A DNA stretch of 58,916 bases. It comes from Bacteroidales bacterium. GTDB lineage: Bacteria > Bacteroidota > Bacteroidia > Bacteroidales > PXBB01. Positions 19,811 through 31,200 of the stretch are shown here, one piece after another. The notes below the pieces were generated by a model. The model was not told where the DNA came from and searched no databases. It saw only the letters and a list, made by a program, of their open reading frames with translations. A program made the position numbers and the translations under genes. The DNA is taken from contig PXBB01000007.1 of the NCBI GenBank assembly GCA_003565735.1, positions 1 to 58,916 on the forward strand, in the 5' to 3' direction. Positions within the stretch are counted from its first letter, which is position 1; each line of letters opens with the position of its first letter.

Positions 19811-21259
19811 ATGAAACGAACAGAAATAGCAGATGTTTTAAAAAAACAAACCCAAACACACCTCAACCAAAGCGTAAAAGTTCAAGGTTGGGTTCGTACC
19901 AGACGTAGTAGTAAAAATGTGGCTTTTGTAGCCCTTAATGATGGCTCAACCATAAACCACCTACAAGTTGTTGTTGATTTGGGAAAATTTGATGAAGCCC
20001 TGCTTAAAGATGTCACTACCGGTGCATGTATAACAGTTGTGGGCGTTTTGGTAGAATCATCGGGTCAGGGGCAAGCAGTTGAAGTACATGCTGAAGAAAT
20101 TATTATTACAGGTACAAGCCCGGCAGATTATCCCCTTCAAAAAAAAGGACATTCCCTTGAGTTCCTCAGGGAAAATGCGCATCTGAGAATACGCACCAAT
20201 ACATTCGGTGCCGTTTTTCGTATAAGACATGCACTGGCATTTGCTATTCACAGGTTCTTCAACGATAAAGGCTTTTTTTGGCTGCATACTCCCATTATAA
20301 CTGCCAGCGATTGCGAAGGAGCGGGTTCAATGTTCAATGTTACATCTTTCGACTTGAATGACGTGCCTAAAGACGCGCAAGGAGAAACAGATTATAGCCT
20401 TGATTTCTTTGGAAAGCCCACGCACCTTACCGTTTCCGGTCAGCTGGAAGGTGAATTAGGCGCATTGGCACTTGGCAAAATATATACTTTTGGACCTACT
20501 TTTAGAGCCGAAAACTCGAACACTACAAGACATTTGTCAGAGTTTTGGATGATTGAGCCCGAAATGGCCTTTTATGATATTATAGATAATATGAACTTGG
20601 CGGAAGAAATGCTGAAATATGTTATAAGCTATATTCTCGACAACTGTAAGGATGACCTTGTTTTCCTTCAAGAAAGGAGGGCTAAAGAACAAATGAATAA
20701 GCCCAAAAATGAGAAAGATGTCATGGGGCTAATTGAAAGACTTGAATTTGTCCTGCAAAATCCTTTTGAGCGCATTACCTACACCGAGGCTTACGAAATT
20801 CTAAAAAATGCCAAACCCAATAAGAAAAAACAATTTGTCTTTCCTGTCGAAGAATGGGGATTTGACCTGCAAAGCGAACATGAAAGGTTTCTGGTGGAAA
20901 AACATTTTAAAAAACCAATTATCATAACAGACTATCCTAAAAGCATCAAAGCTTTTTATATGAAGCAAAACGAAGATGGAAAAACCGTAAGAGCCATGGA
21001 TGTTTTATTTCCTCAAATAGGCGAAATTATTGGAGGCTCTCAACGAGAAGAAAACCATGATAAACTTTTGCAAAGAATTAAAGAGATGAACATCGACGAA
21101 AAATCATTATGGTGGTACCTGGACACCAGAAAATTTGGGACAGCACCTCATAGTGGATACGGCCTTGGATTTGAAAGGTTAATGCTCTTTGTTACAGCCA
21201 TGACAAATATCAGAGATGTTATACCTTTTCCAAGAGCACCTTTGAGTGCAGAATTTTAA
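19811..21259 (+). CDS. asnS: asparaginyl-tRNA synthetase
   Basis: Class II synthetase motifs: [12 protein letters not shown]-like ([18 protein letters not shown]), [55 protein letters not shown]. Confidence 0.96.
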   Translation: MKRTEIADVLKKQTQTHLNQSVKVQGWVRTRRSSKNVAFVALNDGSTINHLQVVVDLGKFDEALLKDVTTGACITVVGVLVESSGQGQAVEVHAEEIIITGTSPADYPLQKKGHSLEFLRENAHLRIRTNTFGAVFRIRHALAFAIHRFFNDKGFFWLHTPIITASDCEGAGSMFNVTSFDLNDVPKDAQGETDYSLDFFGKPTHLTVSGQLEGELGALALGKIYTFGPTFRAENSNTTRHLSEFWMIEPEMAFYDIIDNMNLAEEMLKYVISYILDNCKDDLVFLQERRAKEQMNKPKNEKDVMGLIERLEFVLQNPFERITYTEAYEILKNAKPNKKKQFVFPVEEWGFDLQSEHERFLVEKHFKKPIIITDYPKSIKAFYMKQNEDGKTVRAMDVLFPQIGEIIGGSQREENHDKLLQRIKEMNIDEKSLWWYLDTRKFGTAPHSGYGLGFERLMLFVTAMTNIRDVIPFPRAPLSAEF

Positions 21260-21312
21260 TAATTTGGGTTTTCATTTATTTTTTTGTATTTTGCACTAAA
21301 TTTTTTGGAGTT

Positions 21313-22803
21313 ATGTTAAAGCAAACACAACAACTTAAATTATTACAAAAGTTGTCGCCACAACAAATTCAGCTGATGAAGTTGTTGCAGCTGCCTACAT
21401 TGGCTTTAGAGCAAAGAATCAAACAGGAAATTGAAGAGAATCCCGCACTCGAAGAAGGGCGCGATGAAGAAACTACAGAATCTGATTATGAAGAATTTGA
21501 AAGTGAAAACGAAAATGAAGCAGAAACCAATGATGATATTGATAATGAAGTAACACTTGAAGATGTTGAGGAGTATTTTGACAATGATGATGATGTCCCG
21601 GATTATAAATTGCATATCAATAATATTGGACCAGACGACGAAAGAAAAGAAGTACCCCACTCCTCAGGTGTTAGCTTTCAGGACTATTTGGTAGAACAGT
21701 TGGGACTAAAAATCAGTGAAGATGATAATTATATTATAGGTGTTCACATCATAGGCTCTTTAGATGATTCAGGTTACCTTACAAGAAGTCTTGATGCTTT
21801 AGCAAACGATCTGGCTTTTACACAAAATATTACAGCCAGCCCCGAACAAATTGAAAAAGTATTGCATGAAATACATCAATTCGACCCCCCCGGCGTAGGC
21901 GCACGTAATCTCAGGGAGTGCCTCTTGCTACAGCTTGAAAGACTTTATGAAAATAATGAAAATAATGTCAATATCAGCCATGCCATAAAAATTATCAGCG
22001 AAAGCTTCAACGACTTCACAAAAAAGCATTTTAATAAAATTATTAAGAAGCACAACTTTAGTGAATCAGAGATTAAAGAAGCCTACGATATTATATTGAA
22101 ACTTAACCCGAAGCCCGGAAATACACATGCAGGACAAGATAAAAATCTGCACTACATTACACCTGATTTTACTGTAAAAAATGAAGATGGCGAATTAATC
22201 ATAACTCTAAACTCAAGAAATGCACCCGAGTTGAGAATAAACAAGAATTACAGTGAAATGTTAAAGGCTTATGCACAGAATAAAAAGAACAGTACAGAAT
22301 CTCAAAAAGATGCTGTAGTCTTTGTAAAACAAAAAATTGATACTGCTAAATGGTTTATTGATGCTATTCAGCAAAGACAGAATACCCTGATTTATACAAT
22401 GGAAGCCATTATGAACTATCAGAAAGATTTTTTCCTTACAGGCGACTTCTCGCTTATGAAACCCATGATTCTAAAAGATATTGCAGATAAGGTTAAGCTC
22501 GATATTTCTACCATTTCACGCGTTGCTAACAGCAAATTTGTTGAAACACCCTATGGTATTTTCTCCCTTAAATCTTTCTTCTCAGAATCGCTACAAACTA
22601 AAAACGGACAAGAAGTTTCAACTATAGAAGTAAAAAATATTTTAAAAGATTGTATCAAAAAAGAAAATAAAAGAAAGCCTTTGACAGATGATCAGCTGTG
22701 CCACATTTTAAAGGAAAAAGGTTACAACATAGCAAGGCGAACAGTAGCAAAATACAGAGAACAGCTTGAAATACCCGTTGCACGTTTACGCAAAGAACTA
22801 TAA
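21313..22803 (+). CDS. rpoN: RNA polymerase sigma-54 factor
   Basis: MLKQTQQLKLLQKLSPQQIQLMKLLQLP; acidic region; RpoN box ARRTVAKYREQLEIPVARLRKEL. Confidence 0.96.
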   Translation: MLKQTQQLKLLQKLSPQQIQLMKLLQLPTLALEQRIKQEIEENPALEEGRDEETTESDYEEFESENENEAETNDDIDNEVTLEDVEEYFDNDDDVPDYKLHINNIGPDDERKEVPHSSGVSFQDYLVEQLGLKISEDDNYIIGVHIIGSLDDSGYLTRSLDALANDLAFTQNITASPEQIEKVLHEIHQFDPPGVGARNLRECLLLQLERLYENNENNVNISHAIKIISESFNDFTKKHFNKIIKKHNFSESEIKEAYDIILKLNPKPGNTHAGQDKNLHYITPDFTVKNEDGELIITLNSRNAPELRINKNYSEMLKAYAQNKKNSTESQKDAVVFVKQKIDTAKWFIDAIQQRQNTLIYTMEAIMNYQKDFFLTGDFSLMKPMILKDIADKVKLDISTISRVANSKFVETPYGIFSLKSFFSESLQTKNGQEVSTIEVKNILKDCIKKENKRKPLTDDQLCHILKEKGYNIARRTVAKYREQLEIPVARLRKEL

Positions 22804-22817
22804 AACAAAAAAATGCC

Positions 22818-23438
22818 ATGAAGGAAAAATTTATTGCCCATCTCATTTCTTACATATTCCACCCGCTTTTAATCCCAACATATAGTTTTATACTTTTGTT
22901 TCAAATGAAAAGCTATATCTCTCATGTCATACCCTTAAATGCTAAAATTACCATTATTGCAATTGTTTTTCTGAACTCATTTATACTGCCCGTGTTAATG
23001 ATTCTTTTTATGAAGTATCGCAAACTGATAACACATCTATCATTAGAGAACAAGCGTGAAAGAACACTACCTTATATCGTAACAGCTATATTTTATTTTT
23101 CCACATATTATTTGCTGAAAAAATTTCACCTGCCTTCAGTGATTTACATTTTTATGTTAGGGTCTGCTGCCTTGGTTATTGTTGCCATGATTGTTAATTT
23201 TTGGTGGAAAATATCTGCACACATGATAGGCATTGGTGGTCTTGTGGGTGCTTTTATAGGGCTTTCGTTCTTTCTTTCTATGAATATGGGAATGCTTATA
23301 GCTCTGATGATTTTAGTGGCCGGCCTTATCGGCTTTTCACGATTGAAGCTGCAAGCACATAGCCAGGCTCAAATATACACAGGCTTCCTGTTGGGATGTG
23401 GTGGCATGGGCTGGCTTTTTTATGCCGTCATTATGTAA
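22818..23438 (+). CDS. PAP2-like integral membrane protein
   Basis: 206 aa, multiple TM segments, KRERTLPYIVTAIFY and WWKISAHMIGIGGLVGA patterns. Confidence 0.6.
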   Translation: MKEKFIAHLISYIFHPLLIPTYSFILLFQMKSYISHVIPLNAKITIIAIVFLNSFILPVLMILFMKYRKLITHLSLENKRERTLPYIVTAIFYFSTYYLLKKFHLPSVIYIFMLGSAALVIVAMIVNFWWKISAHMIGIGGLVGAFIGLSFFLSMNMGMLIALMILVAGLIGFSRLKLQAHSQAQIYTGFLLGCGGMGWLFYAVIM

Positions 23439-23466
23439 ACATTAAAAATAGCATTTCAAAAAAAAT

Positions 23467-24096
23467 ATGCAAGTTAAAAATATCATCTTCGACCTCGGTG
23501 GCGTCATACTCAATATTGACTATAAGGGGCCGGCCAAAAAACTCCAAAAATTTAAGATCAACAACTTCGAGAATAAATATTCTAAAGTAAAACAAGAACG
23601 TATATTTGATGAGCTTGAAAAAGGGCTGATTTCGCCAGAACAATTCAGAGACGGATTAAGGGATTATTTTCAAATGAATTTGAGCGATGCTCAAGTTGAT
23701 GAAGTTTGGAATGCCGTTATTCTTGACTTTCCCCCGCAAAACATTGAGTTGCTCCTTGAACTTAAAGAAAAATACAATACATATCTATTAAGCAATACCA
23801 ATATAATTCATTATGAATATTATTCTCAAATGTTGGCACAGAACTTTAACGGCTTATCATGGCATGATTTGTTTAATAAATGTTTTTTCTCATTTGAAAT
23901 GAATGCCAGAAAACCGGAGGCCCTTATTTTTCAGAAAGTAATTGATGGAACAGGTATCAATCCACATGATACACTTTTTGTCGATGATTTGAAAGAAAAT
24001 ATTCAAACAGCCCAAAAATGCCACATAAAAACATTTTGGCTAAACAGTGGGATGCTGCTTTACGATGCGTTTCCCCGATTTATGAGCAATATCTGA
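23467..24096 (+). CDS. HAD-superfamily hydrolase (IA)
   Basis: IIFDLGGVILNIDY, YLLSNTNIIHYEYY, ARKPEALIFQKV, DTLFVDDLKENIQTAQ. Confidence 0.9.
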   Translation: MQVKNIIFDLGGVILNIDYKGPAKKLQKFKINNFENKYSKVKQERIFDELEKGLISPEQFRDGLRDYFQMNLSDAQVDEVWNAVILDFPPQNIELLLELKEKYNTYLLSNTNIIHYEYYSQMLAQNFNGLSWHDLFNKCFFSFEMNARKPEALIFQKVIDGTGINPHDTLFVDDLKENIQTAQKCHIKTFWLNSGMLLYDAFPRFMSNI

Positions 24097-24383
24097 CACA
24101 GTGCCTGTCAATAAAATAACTCCTCAAGTACATGTCCCAACGTTAAAAAAACAGTTTGGATTTAAGATAAATTTGCTTTTTTGCCATTTGTTCTTTACTT
24201 TTGCTTTTGTTTGTTGAAAATCAATATGCTCATAGCCGATAGTTTGGGCTATGAAGTTTTTGAAACTACAGAATGCTTGATGCACCAATAAAACTCTATG
24301 GTATTCAGATGTATGTAAAAAGCTAAAAGCCTTATTTATAGTTTCTCAAAATGATTGTTTAAACAACTCTATAAAAATAATAA

Positions 24384-25484
24384 ATGATTTGGCTTTTTAG
24401 AATTTTTTTGTACCCTTTTGCTACGCTTTATGGCATAATAATGCTTTTACGAAACAAAATGTTTGATTGGGGTATTTTGCCATCTCAAACATTTACTATT
24501 CCGCTTATAGGAGTTGGGAACTTATCAGTAGGAGGCACAGGGAAAACTCCTCATGTTGAATATCTGGTGCGATTGCTGGAAAAGCAAAACTTTAAGGTAG
24601 CTGTATTGAGCAGGGGTTATGGCCGCAGAACCAAAGGCTTTATATTGGCACAAAACCACATGAGTACTCATGAGCTTGGGGATGAGGTATTGCAGTACAA
24701 AAATAAATTTAAAAACCTGGTGGTTGCTGCTTGTGAAAATAGAGTTAAAGGCGTAAAAAAACTCCTGAAAATGTTCCCCGAATTGGATGTTATTTTATTA
24801 GATGACGTATATCAACACAGGTATATTAAACCCGGAATAAATATTTTACTTACACCCTATTCAAATCTTTTTATTCACAACTTTATATTTCCCACCGGGC
24901 GACTTAGAGAATTTCGGTCAGGAGCCAAAAGAGCGGATATTATTTGTGTCTCTAAATCTCCTAAAGTGCTTTCGCCTATCGTTGTAAAAGATTATTACCA
25001 AAGAATTAAGCCTCAAAAGCATCAGCGTTTTATTTTCTCATTCTTGGCTTATGAAAAATGTGTTCCGCTATACAATAAAAATTTAACGCTGCCAACAAAA
25101 ATATATGCCATCTTAATGGTTACAGGGATAGCTAATCCATCTCTGCTTGAAGAACATTTGACAAATTATTGCAGCGAACTTTTTAAAATAAAATTCCGCG
25201 ATCATCACAATTTTAAAAAAAGAGATATTGAAAAGATTATTGAAAAGTTCAACAACATATATTCTGTAAACAAAATTATAGTTACGACTGAAAAAGATGC
25301 TAAAAGGCTTGACAAACCTGCTATTAAAGAAATGCTTCAAGAGGTTCCGGTCTTTTACATACCCATAAAAGTTCAGATACATGAACCATACAAACAGGAT
25401 TTTGATAACCAAATCATACGTTATGTTGAGAGAAATAGTTATGACAAGCGATTACATCAAGCAAAAGATAAGTGCGAAGCCTGA
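24384..25484 (+). CDS. lpxK: tetraacyldisaccharide 4'-kinase
   Basis: VGNLSVGGTGKTPHVEYLVRLL, VLSRGYGRRTKGF, ILLDDVYQHRYIKPGINILLT, PTGRLREFRSGAKRADI. Confidence 0.95.
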   Translation: MIWLFRIFLYPFATLYGIIMLLRNKMFDWGILPSQTFTIPLIGVGNLSVGGTGKTPHVEYLVRLLEKQNFKVAVLSRGYGRRTKGFILAQNHMSTHELGDEVLQYKNKFKNLVVAACENRVKGVKKLLKMFPELDVILLDDVYQHRYIKPGINILLTPYSNLFIHNFIFPTGRLREFRSGAKRADIICVSKSPKVLSPIVVKDYYQRIKPQKHQRFIFSFLAYEKCVPLYNKNLTLPTKIYAILMVTGIANPSLLEEHLTNYCSELFKIKFRDHHNFKKRDIEKIIEKFNNIYSVNKIIVTTEKDAKRLDKPAIKEMLQEVPVFYIPIKVQIHEPYKQDFDNQIIRYVERNSYDKRLHQAKDKCEA

Positions 25485-26235
25485 AGTAGGCATTATTTTG
25501 GGCTCGGGTTTGGGTGGTCTGGTTGATGATATTGATGTAAAGTTGAAATTGGATTATGTAAACATTCCAAATTTTCCTGTTTCAACGGTCGAAGGGCACA
25601 GCGGTTGCCTTATTTTCGGTACCATCGGAAAGAAAAATATTGTAGCCTTGCAGGGCCGTTTTCACTTTTATGAAGGTTACTCAATGCAAGAACTGGCTTT
25701 TCCGGTAAGGGTATTGAAACAGCTGGGCATTGAAACACTCATTTTATCCAATGCCAGTGGAGGCGTCAACCCGGATTTTGAAATAGGTGATATTATGATT
25801 ATTAATGACCATATTAATTTATTGCCTGCTAACCCATTGATAGGTGAAAATATTAATGAACTCGGACCACGATTTCTTGATATGCACAATGCCTATGATA
25901 AAAATCTTATAGAAGAAGCACTTAAAATTGCTGCCGCTAATGATATCAATTGCAAAACAGGTGTTTATGCTGCCGTTTCGGGTCCATGCTATGAAACACC
26001 GGCGGAGTATAGGTACATCCGAAACATTGGCGCTGATGCTGTGGGGATGTCAACAGTGCCGGAAGTTATTACAGCAAGACATATGGGAATACCTTGCTTT
26101 GCCCTTTCAATAATTACAGACTTGGGCGTCGAAGGAAAAATTGTAGAGATTTCACACCAGGAAGTTGTTGAAGTAGCCCATAAAACAGCACCCCAAATGA
26201 CACGCATTATTAAAGAACTTGTAGGACGTATTTAA
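25441..26235 (+). CDS. purine-nucleoside phosphorylase
   Basis: VGIILGSGLGGLVDDI, GRFHFYEGYSMQELAFPVRVLKQLG, GPCYETPAEYRYIRNIGADAVGMSTVPEVI. Start reassigned to ATG at 25441; overlaps lpxK by 44 bp. Confidence 0.92.
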   Translation: MTSDYIKQKISAKPEVGIILGSGLGGLVDDIDVKLKLDYVNIPNFPVSTVEGHSGCLIFGTIGKKNIVALQGRFHFYEGYSMQELAFPVRVLKQLGIETLILSNASGGVNPDFEIGDIMIINDHINLLPANPLIGENINELGPRFLDMHNAYDKNLIEEALKIAAANDINCKTGVYAAVSGPCYETPAEYRYIRNIGADAVGMSTVPEVITARHMGIPCFALSIITDLGVEGKIVEISHQEVVEVAHKTAPQMTRIIKELVGRI

Positions 26236-26260
26236 TGTTTCTTTTGAAAGATTTCTCACT

Positions 26261-26480
26261 AGCCTGTATTATTCACAAAAAGTAAACAAAAACATGTATA
26301 ATATAGGTTATCAAGTTAAAAGCGAACATATTTTAGAAAATATTTTTTTTGTTTACTTTTAGCGAGTGCTTTTACTTCAGGCCATCTGCTACGTTGCGAA
26401 AACCTTGAAATAGTTTACTATGTCGGCGGCTTTCAGCGCCTTGCATCTGACCTTAATTAAAAGCATGAATAATACAGGCT
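26261..26480 (+). repeat. dispersed about 220-bp inverted-repeat element, copy A
   Basis: Perfect 15-bp TIRs AGCCTGTATTATTCA / TGAATAATACAGGCT; internal foldbacks at 26278-26292/26346-26360 and 26367-26389/26443-26465; full-length match to the reverse complement of 43161-43379. Confidence 0.88.
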
Positions 26481-26672
26481 GGGTGCGAAATTCCTTTTTT
26501 GGGGGGGAGATATTGGAGGGCTTTCGAGAGTTAGGCGATTTGTTTAAAAGCTCAATAAAGCAATAATGATAGCGTTCTCCTTTGGCCTGCCGATAGGCTG
26601 GGAAATAATTTAGATAGCCGCTGCATCAAACCTATTTTTATTATTTAAATCATTGCAATCCAATTTTTTTTT

Positions 26673-26680
26673 TACCTTTG
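26673..26680 (+). promoter_or_regulatory. putative Bacteroidota -7 box upstream of the LytTR regulator
   Basis: TACCTTTG (TAnnTTTG) with TTG at 26653-26655. Confidence 0.4.
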
Positions 26681-26741
26681 TACTAACAATATTGTGCACA
26701 AAGGCTTGATGCTCTTTACCTACTTTTTTTAATAGTAATTC

Positions 26742-27494
26742 ATGTTAGAAGCTATAATAGTTGATGATGAGAAAAGTTCGCGTGAAACACTTGAACTAAT
26801 GCTCAAAAAATATTGCCCTGAAGTTAAAGTCAAAGCTACTTCAGCAGGCTACAGGGAAGCTTTAAGTCATATCAGAAGTCTTAAACCCCATGTCGTATTC
26901 CTTGATATTCAAATGCCTGATGGTAGCGGCTTTAAACTTCTTGAAGACTTAGACACCATAGACTTTTTTGTTATCTTTACAACAGCCCACGAAGAATTTG
27001 CCATTAAAGCCATTAAAGTTAATGCTGTTGACTATTTATTAAAACCCATCACGCCCGATGATTTGATTAATGCTGTGGATAAAGTAAGACAAAAAATATC
27101 GGCAGGACAAAATGGACTGGACGATATTCATTTTGTACTTAATGAACTTAAACAGCAAAATGTTTCTAAAAAAATTATACTTTCAACGGCCTCAGGAATG
27201 CATGTTGTAAGCACAGAGGATATTGTGCGCTGTGAGTCGGACGATTACTATACCAAATTCTTTTTCAACGATAAAACCAACATGCTCATATCCAAAACAT
27301 TAAAAGAACACGAAGAACTTTTGGCCGACTGCAATTTTTTTAGACCTCACAAATCCCATCTCATTAACCTCAACTATATCAAAACCTATATAAAATCAGA
27401 CGGAGGAACTATCATTATGACTAATGGAGATGAAATTCCGGTGTCGAGAAGAAAAAAGGAAAAATTACTTGAAATATTAAACCAACTTAAATGA
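26742..27494 (+). CDS. LytR/AlgR (LytTR)-family response regulator
   Basis: Receiver domain IIVDDEKSSRETLELML, VFLDIQMPDGSGFKLLE, KAIKVNAVDYLLKPI; LytTR domain FFRPHKSHLINLNYIKTYIKSDGGTIIMTNGDEIPVSRRKK. Confidence 0.94.
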   Translation: MLEAIIVDDEKSSRETLELMLKKYCPEVKVKATSAGYREALSHIRSLKPHVVFLDIQMPDGSGFKLLEDLDTIDFFVIFTTAHEEFAIKAIKVNAVDYLLKPITPDDLINAVDKVRQKISAGQNGLDDIHFVLNELKQQNVSKKIILSTASGMHVVSTEDIVRCESDDYYTKFFFNDKTNMLISKTLKEHEELLADCNFFRPHKSHLINLNYIKTYIKSDGGTIIMTNGDEIPVSRRKKEKLLEILNQLK

Positions 27495-27587
27495 TGTTGC
27501 CCCTTTTACTTATTGAAACATACCGTTTGCTGATTTTGATTTTTATCTATTAAGCAACTATTGTATATTTACATAAAAATTTCTATT

Positions 27588-28067
27588 ATGGACGAAAGAA
27601 TTATTTACATTATTATTGCCATTGTTTGGATAGTGTCGGGTCTGTTAAAAGCCAAAAACAAAAAAAACGCACCTCCCAAACAAACAGACCAGACAGAAAC
27701 ACCCGAAACAGCGCAACCCGAAGAAGATTTTGCAACTGTTTTGGAAGAAATGATCTTGGGCAAAAAAACAGAAAAACCTAAACCTGCGAGAACTTATGAG
27801 GAAGCAACAGAAAATGTCGCGGATGCCGACACTTCTAATTCTGCATTTGAAGAATTTGAAGGAAACATCAAACACAACTTTTCCGGCAATATTGAAAAGC
27901 TGGAAGATAAACAAAATGATTACAATACAAGCAGTCAAAAAACTATTCAATTAATAGCGGACAACGAAGAAGAAAACAATGAAATTACTACAGTGCTTAT
28001 TGATGGAGAACCTTTTGACCCGAAAAGGGCTGTCTTGTATGCCGAGATATTAAAACCTAAGTTTTAA
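27588..28067 (+). CDS. uncharacterised single-TM protein with acidic cytoplasmic region
   Basis: MDERIIYIIIAIVWIVSGLLKAKNKKNAPPKQTDQ...; C-terminal EPFDPKRAVLYAEILKPKF. Start reassigned to ATG at 27588. Confidence 0.7.
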   Translation: MDERIIYIIIAIVWIVSGLLKAKNKKNAPPKQTDQTETPETAQPEEDFATVLEEMILGKKTEKPKPARTYEEATENVADADTSNSAFEEFEGNIKHNFSGNIEKLEDKQNDYNTSSQKTIQLIADNEEENNEITTVLIDGEPFDPKRAVLYAEILKPKF

Positions 28068-28212
28068 ATTATTCTAAAAACCAACTAAATAACTTAAGGA
28101 TATGTCTAATTTTTTTAAAAAAAAAGTTTCACAAAAAAAAATATGCATATCTTTACGCCTCTTAAAAATTCATAAAAAAAGTTAATGAAAATTTAACATA
28201 AACTAAATAATC

Positions 28213-31200
28213 ATGATTAAAAAATTACTCGCATTGTTTGTATGCACCTTGTTTTTGGGGACAATGATTTATGCCCAGTCTTCAGGTTCTTTGCGCGGAA
28301 AAATCACCGATAGTCAAACCAATGAGCCGATTCCGTTTGCAAATGTCGTGGTTGAGACAGGTGGCCGACAAGTGGCCGGAATAAGTACTGACATGGATGG
28401 TAACTACCGAATATCACCTCTGTCGCCCGGTCGTTATGATGTCAGAGCTTCATCAGTAGGATACCAGCAAGTTATGATCACAGGGGTCATTATTAGCCCC
28501 GACCAGATTACATTCCAAAATATTGAGCTTACATCTACTGATGTGGTGCTTGATGTTGTTGAAATCAGAGAATATGCGGTGCCACTTATTGATAAAGGGC
28601 GTACAACATCCGGTGGAACAGTTACCTCAGAAGAAATTCAAAGAATGCCGGGACGTACTGCTCAATCTGTAGCTATTACTGTTGGAGGTGTCTTCTCGGC
28701 TGATGGAGAAATGGGTAGTGTGAGAGGAGCCAGAACCGAAGGTACAGTGACTTATGTAGATGGTATAAGGGTAAGAGGTTCGTCCAGTGTACCTCAGCAA
28801 TCCATAGATCAGGTACAAGTACTAACCGGAGGACTTCCCGCTCAGTACGGCGATGCCACAGGTGGTGTGGTAAACATTACTACCAGAGGACCGGCACCCG
28901 AATTTGGAGGCGGTATCGAATATGTTACCTCTCAACTGACAGACCCGTTTAACTATCATCTGCTTGGTTTCAACTTGCAAGGGCCGCTAGTTCGTGGAAG
29001 CGATGTAAATAGACATGGCTCTCTGATTGGGTTTTTCCTCTCAGGAGAATTGACCACTGCCAAAGATGGCAGACCCTCTGCTATAGGAGTTTATAAAATC
29101 AATGATGAAAAATTAGAATACCTCGAACAGAATCCTGTACGCCCAACAGGATTGGGTTATGGAACATATCTTAATTCCGAATTTGTCAGAATGTCTGACC
29201 TGGAGCATATTGAAGCCCGTCAAAATGTACGTAACAACAGCATTAACCTTGCCGGTAAAATTGATGTCCGTACAGCACCCAATACCATGCTCTCTTTTGG
29301 TGGCTCGCTCGACCATAGCTTCGGTCGTTCTTGGGTGTATTCTTATTCACTTTATAATTTTAAAAATAACCCTCAGGTCATTAATACAACTTGGCGCGTT
29401 TATGGTCGATTTTCCCAAAGATTCCCCGCAGCCGAGGATTCAAAAGCTTTAATAAGAAATATCTCTTATACCATTCAGGCTGATTACTCTAAATTTCATC
29501 AAACTGTTCAAAATGAAAATCATGGCGATAACTTATTTAACTATGGTTATGTCGGTAAGTTTGATACTTATAAAATAAGGTCCTATGAGTATGGTTCTGA
29601 TACCCTTTTAGACCTACATAATATTTGGGTACATAATGGCTTTGCCGATACTTTGTTTGCTTACGAAAGAAGTGAAATAAATCCTGAATTGGCCAATTAT
29701 ACTTCACAATATTATAGCCTTTACGATGAAACTTTTCCCCACTATTATAATGCTACTCTTGCACAAAATGGCGGTGCTCTTTTAAATGGACAGAACCCTC
29801 CATCAGTCTATGGTGGATTATGGGCCAACACAGGAACTCAGTACAACAACTATTCTGTTTTTAATGGTTCGCAAATTGGTATCAATGCCAATGCTACTGC
29901 TGAAATTGGCAACCATAATATCAGGTTCGGATTTCAGTACGAGCAACGTATAGACCGCTCATATTCATACAGCCCCGTTGGTCTGTGGACACTTATGAGA
30001 GGCTTGACTAACAGACATATTGAGCAGCTTGACTTGAACAATCCAATACCTGTTTATGATGCTTATGGTGTGTTTCAGGACACCGTTTACTATAACCGCT
30101 TGTATGATGGTTCTACTCATGCCTTTTTCGATAAGAGTTTCAGACAGTCTTTAGGCCTTGAAGTTGAAGGTACAGACTGGATTGATATCGATAGCTATCA
30201 TCCGGATATGTTTAGTATTGACATGTTTAATGCTGACGAACTTTTCAACCAGGGCTTTAACCTTGTTACTTACTATGGTTACGACCATACCGGAAAAATT
30301 CTCAGAGACAGACCCAGTTTTGATGACTTTTTTACAGAAAGAGATGAACACGGAAATTTTAAAAGACATATTGCGCCGTTCGAACCTATTTATATGGCCG
30401 GTTACATTCAAGACCAATTTGCTTTTGAAGACCTGATTTTTAATGTAGGTGTTCGTGTGGACCGTTTTGATGCCAATCAACCTGTTCTAAAAGATCCTTT
30501 CCTTTTCTATGAAGCTAAAACAGTGGGTGAAGTGACCGATTTAGGGCCACACCCCGGCAATATGAAAGACCATTTTTACGTATATGTGAACGACTTGAAT
30601 AATCCAACAGGAATCAATGGCTACAGAGACGGCTATGTATGGTACAATGCAGAAGGTGCTGAAATTGCCGACCCATCAATCATCGCAACATCATCAGGTA
30701 TAGCGCCATACCTTGTCAACCCAGACCAGGAGCAAATCAATTCCAGTGCTTTTACAGATTACGAACCTCAAATATCTGTAATGCCTCGTATTGCTTTCTC
30801 ATTTCCAATTTCCGATGAGGCTCAGTTTTTTGCGCATTACGATGTCCTTACCAAAAGACCAACAACTGGTCTCAGAATGGACCCCATAAATTATTACTTC
30901 ATTAGAAGTATGGGGCAAAGTACTGTTTCAAACCCATCGCTTAAACCCGAAAAAACAATTGACTACGAACTAGGCTTTCAACAAAGACTTACACAATCAT
31001 CCGCACTTAAACTCTCAGCTTTCTATCGCGAAATGAGAGACCTTGTGCAGGCGTACAGATACGGCGAAGCTTATCCCAATACTTACTATTCATTCAATAA
31101 TATTGATTTTGGGACTGTCAAAGGTGCTACTATTTCATACGATCTTAGAAGAACAAGAAATATTTGGATCAAAGCCAGCTACACGCTTCAGTTTGCTGAT

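Noticed and set aside
24231-24253. CATAGCC...GGCTATG hairpin upstream of lpxK
   Set aside because: Isolated 7-bp palindrome, no T-run, no repetition seen elsewhere.
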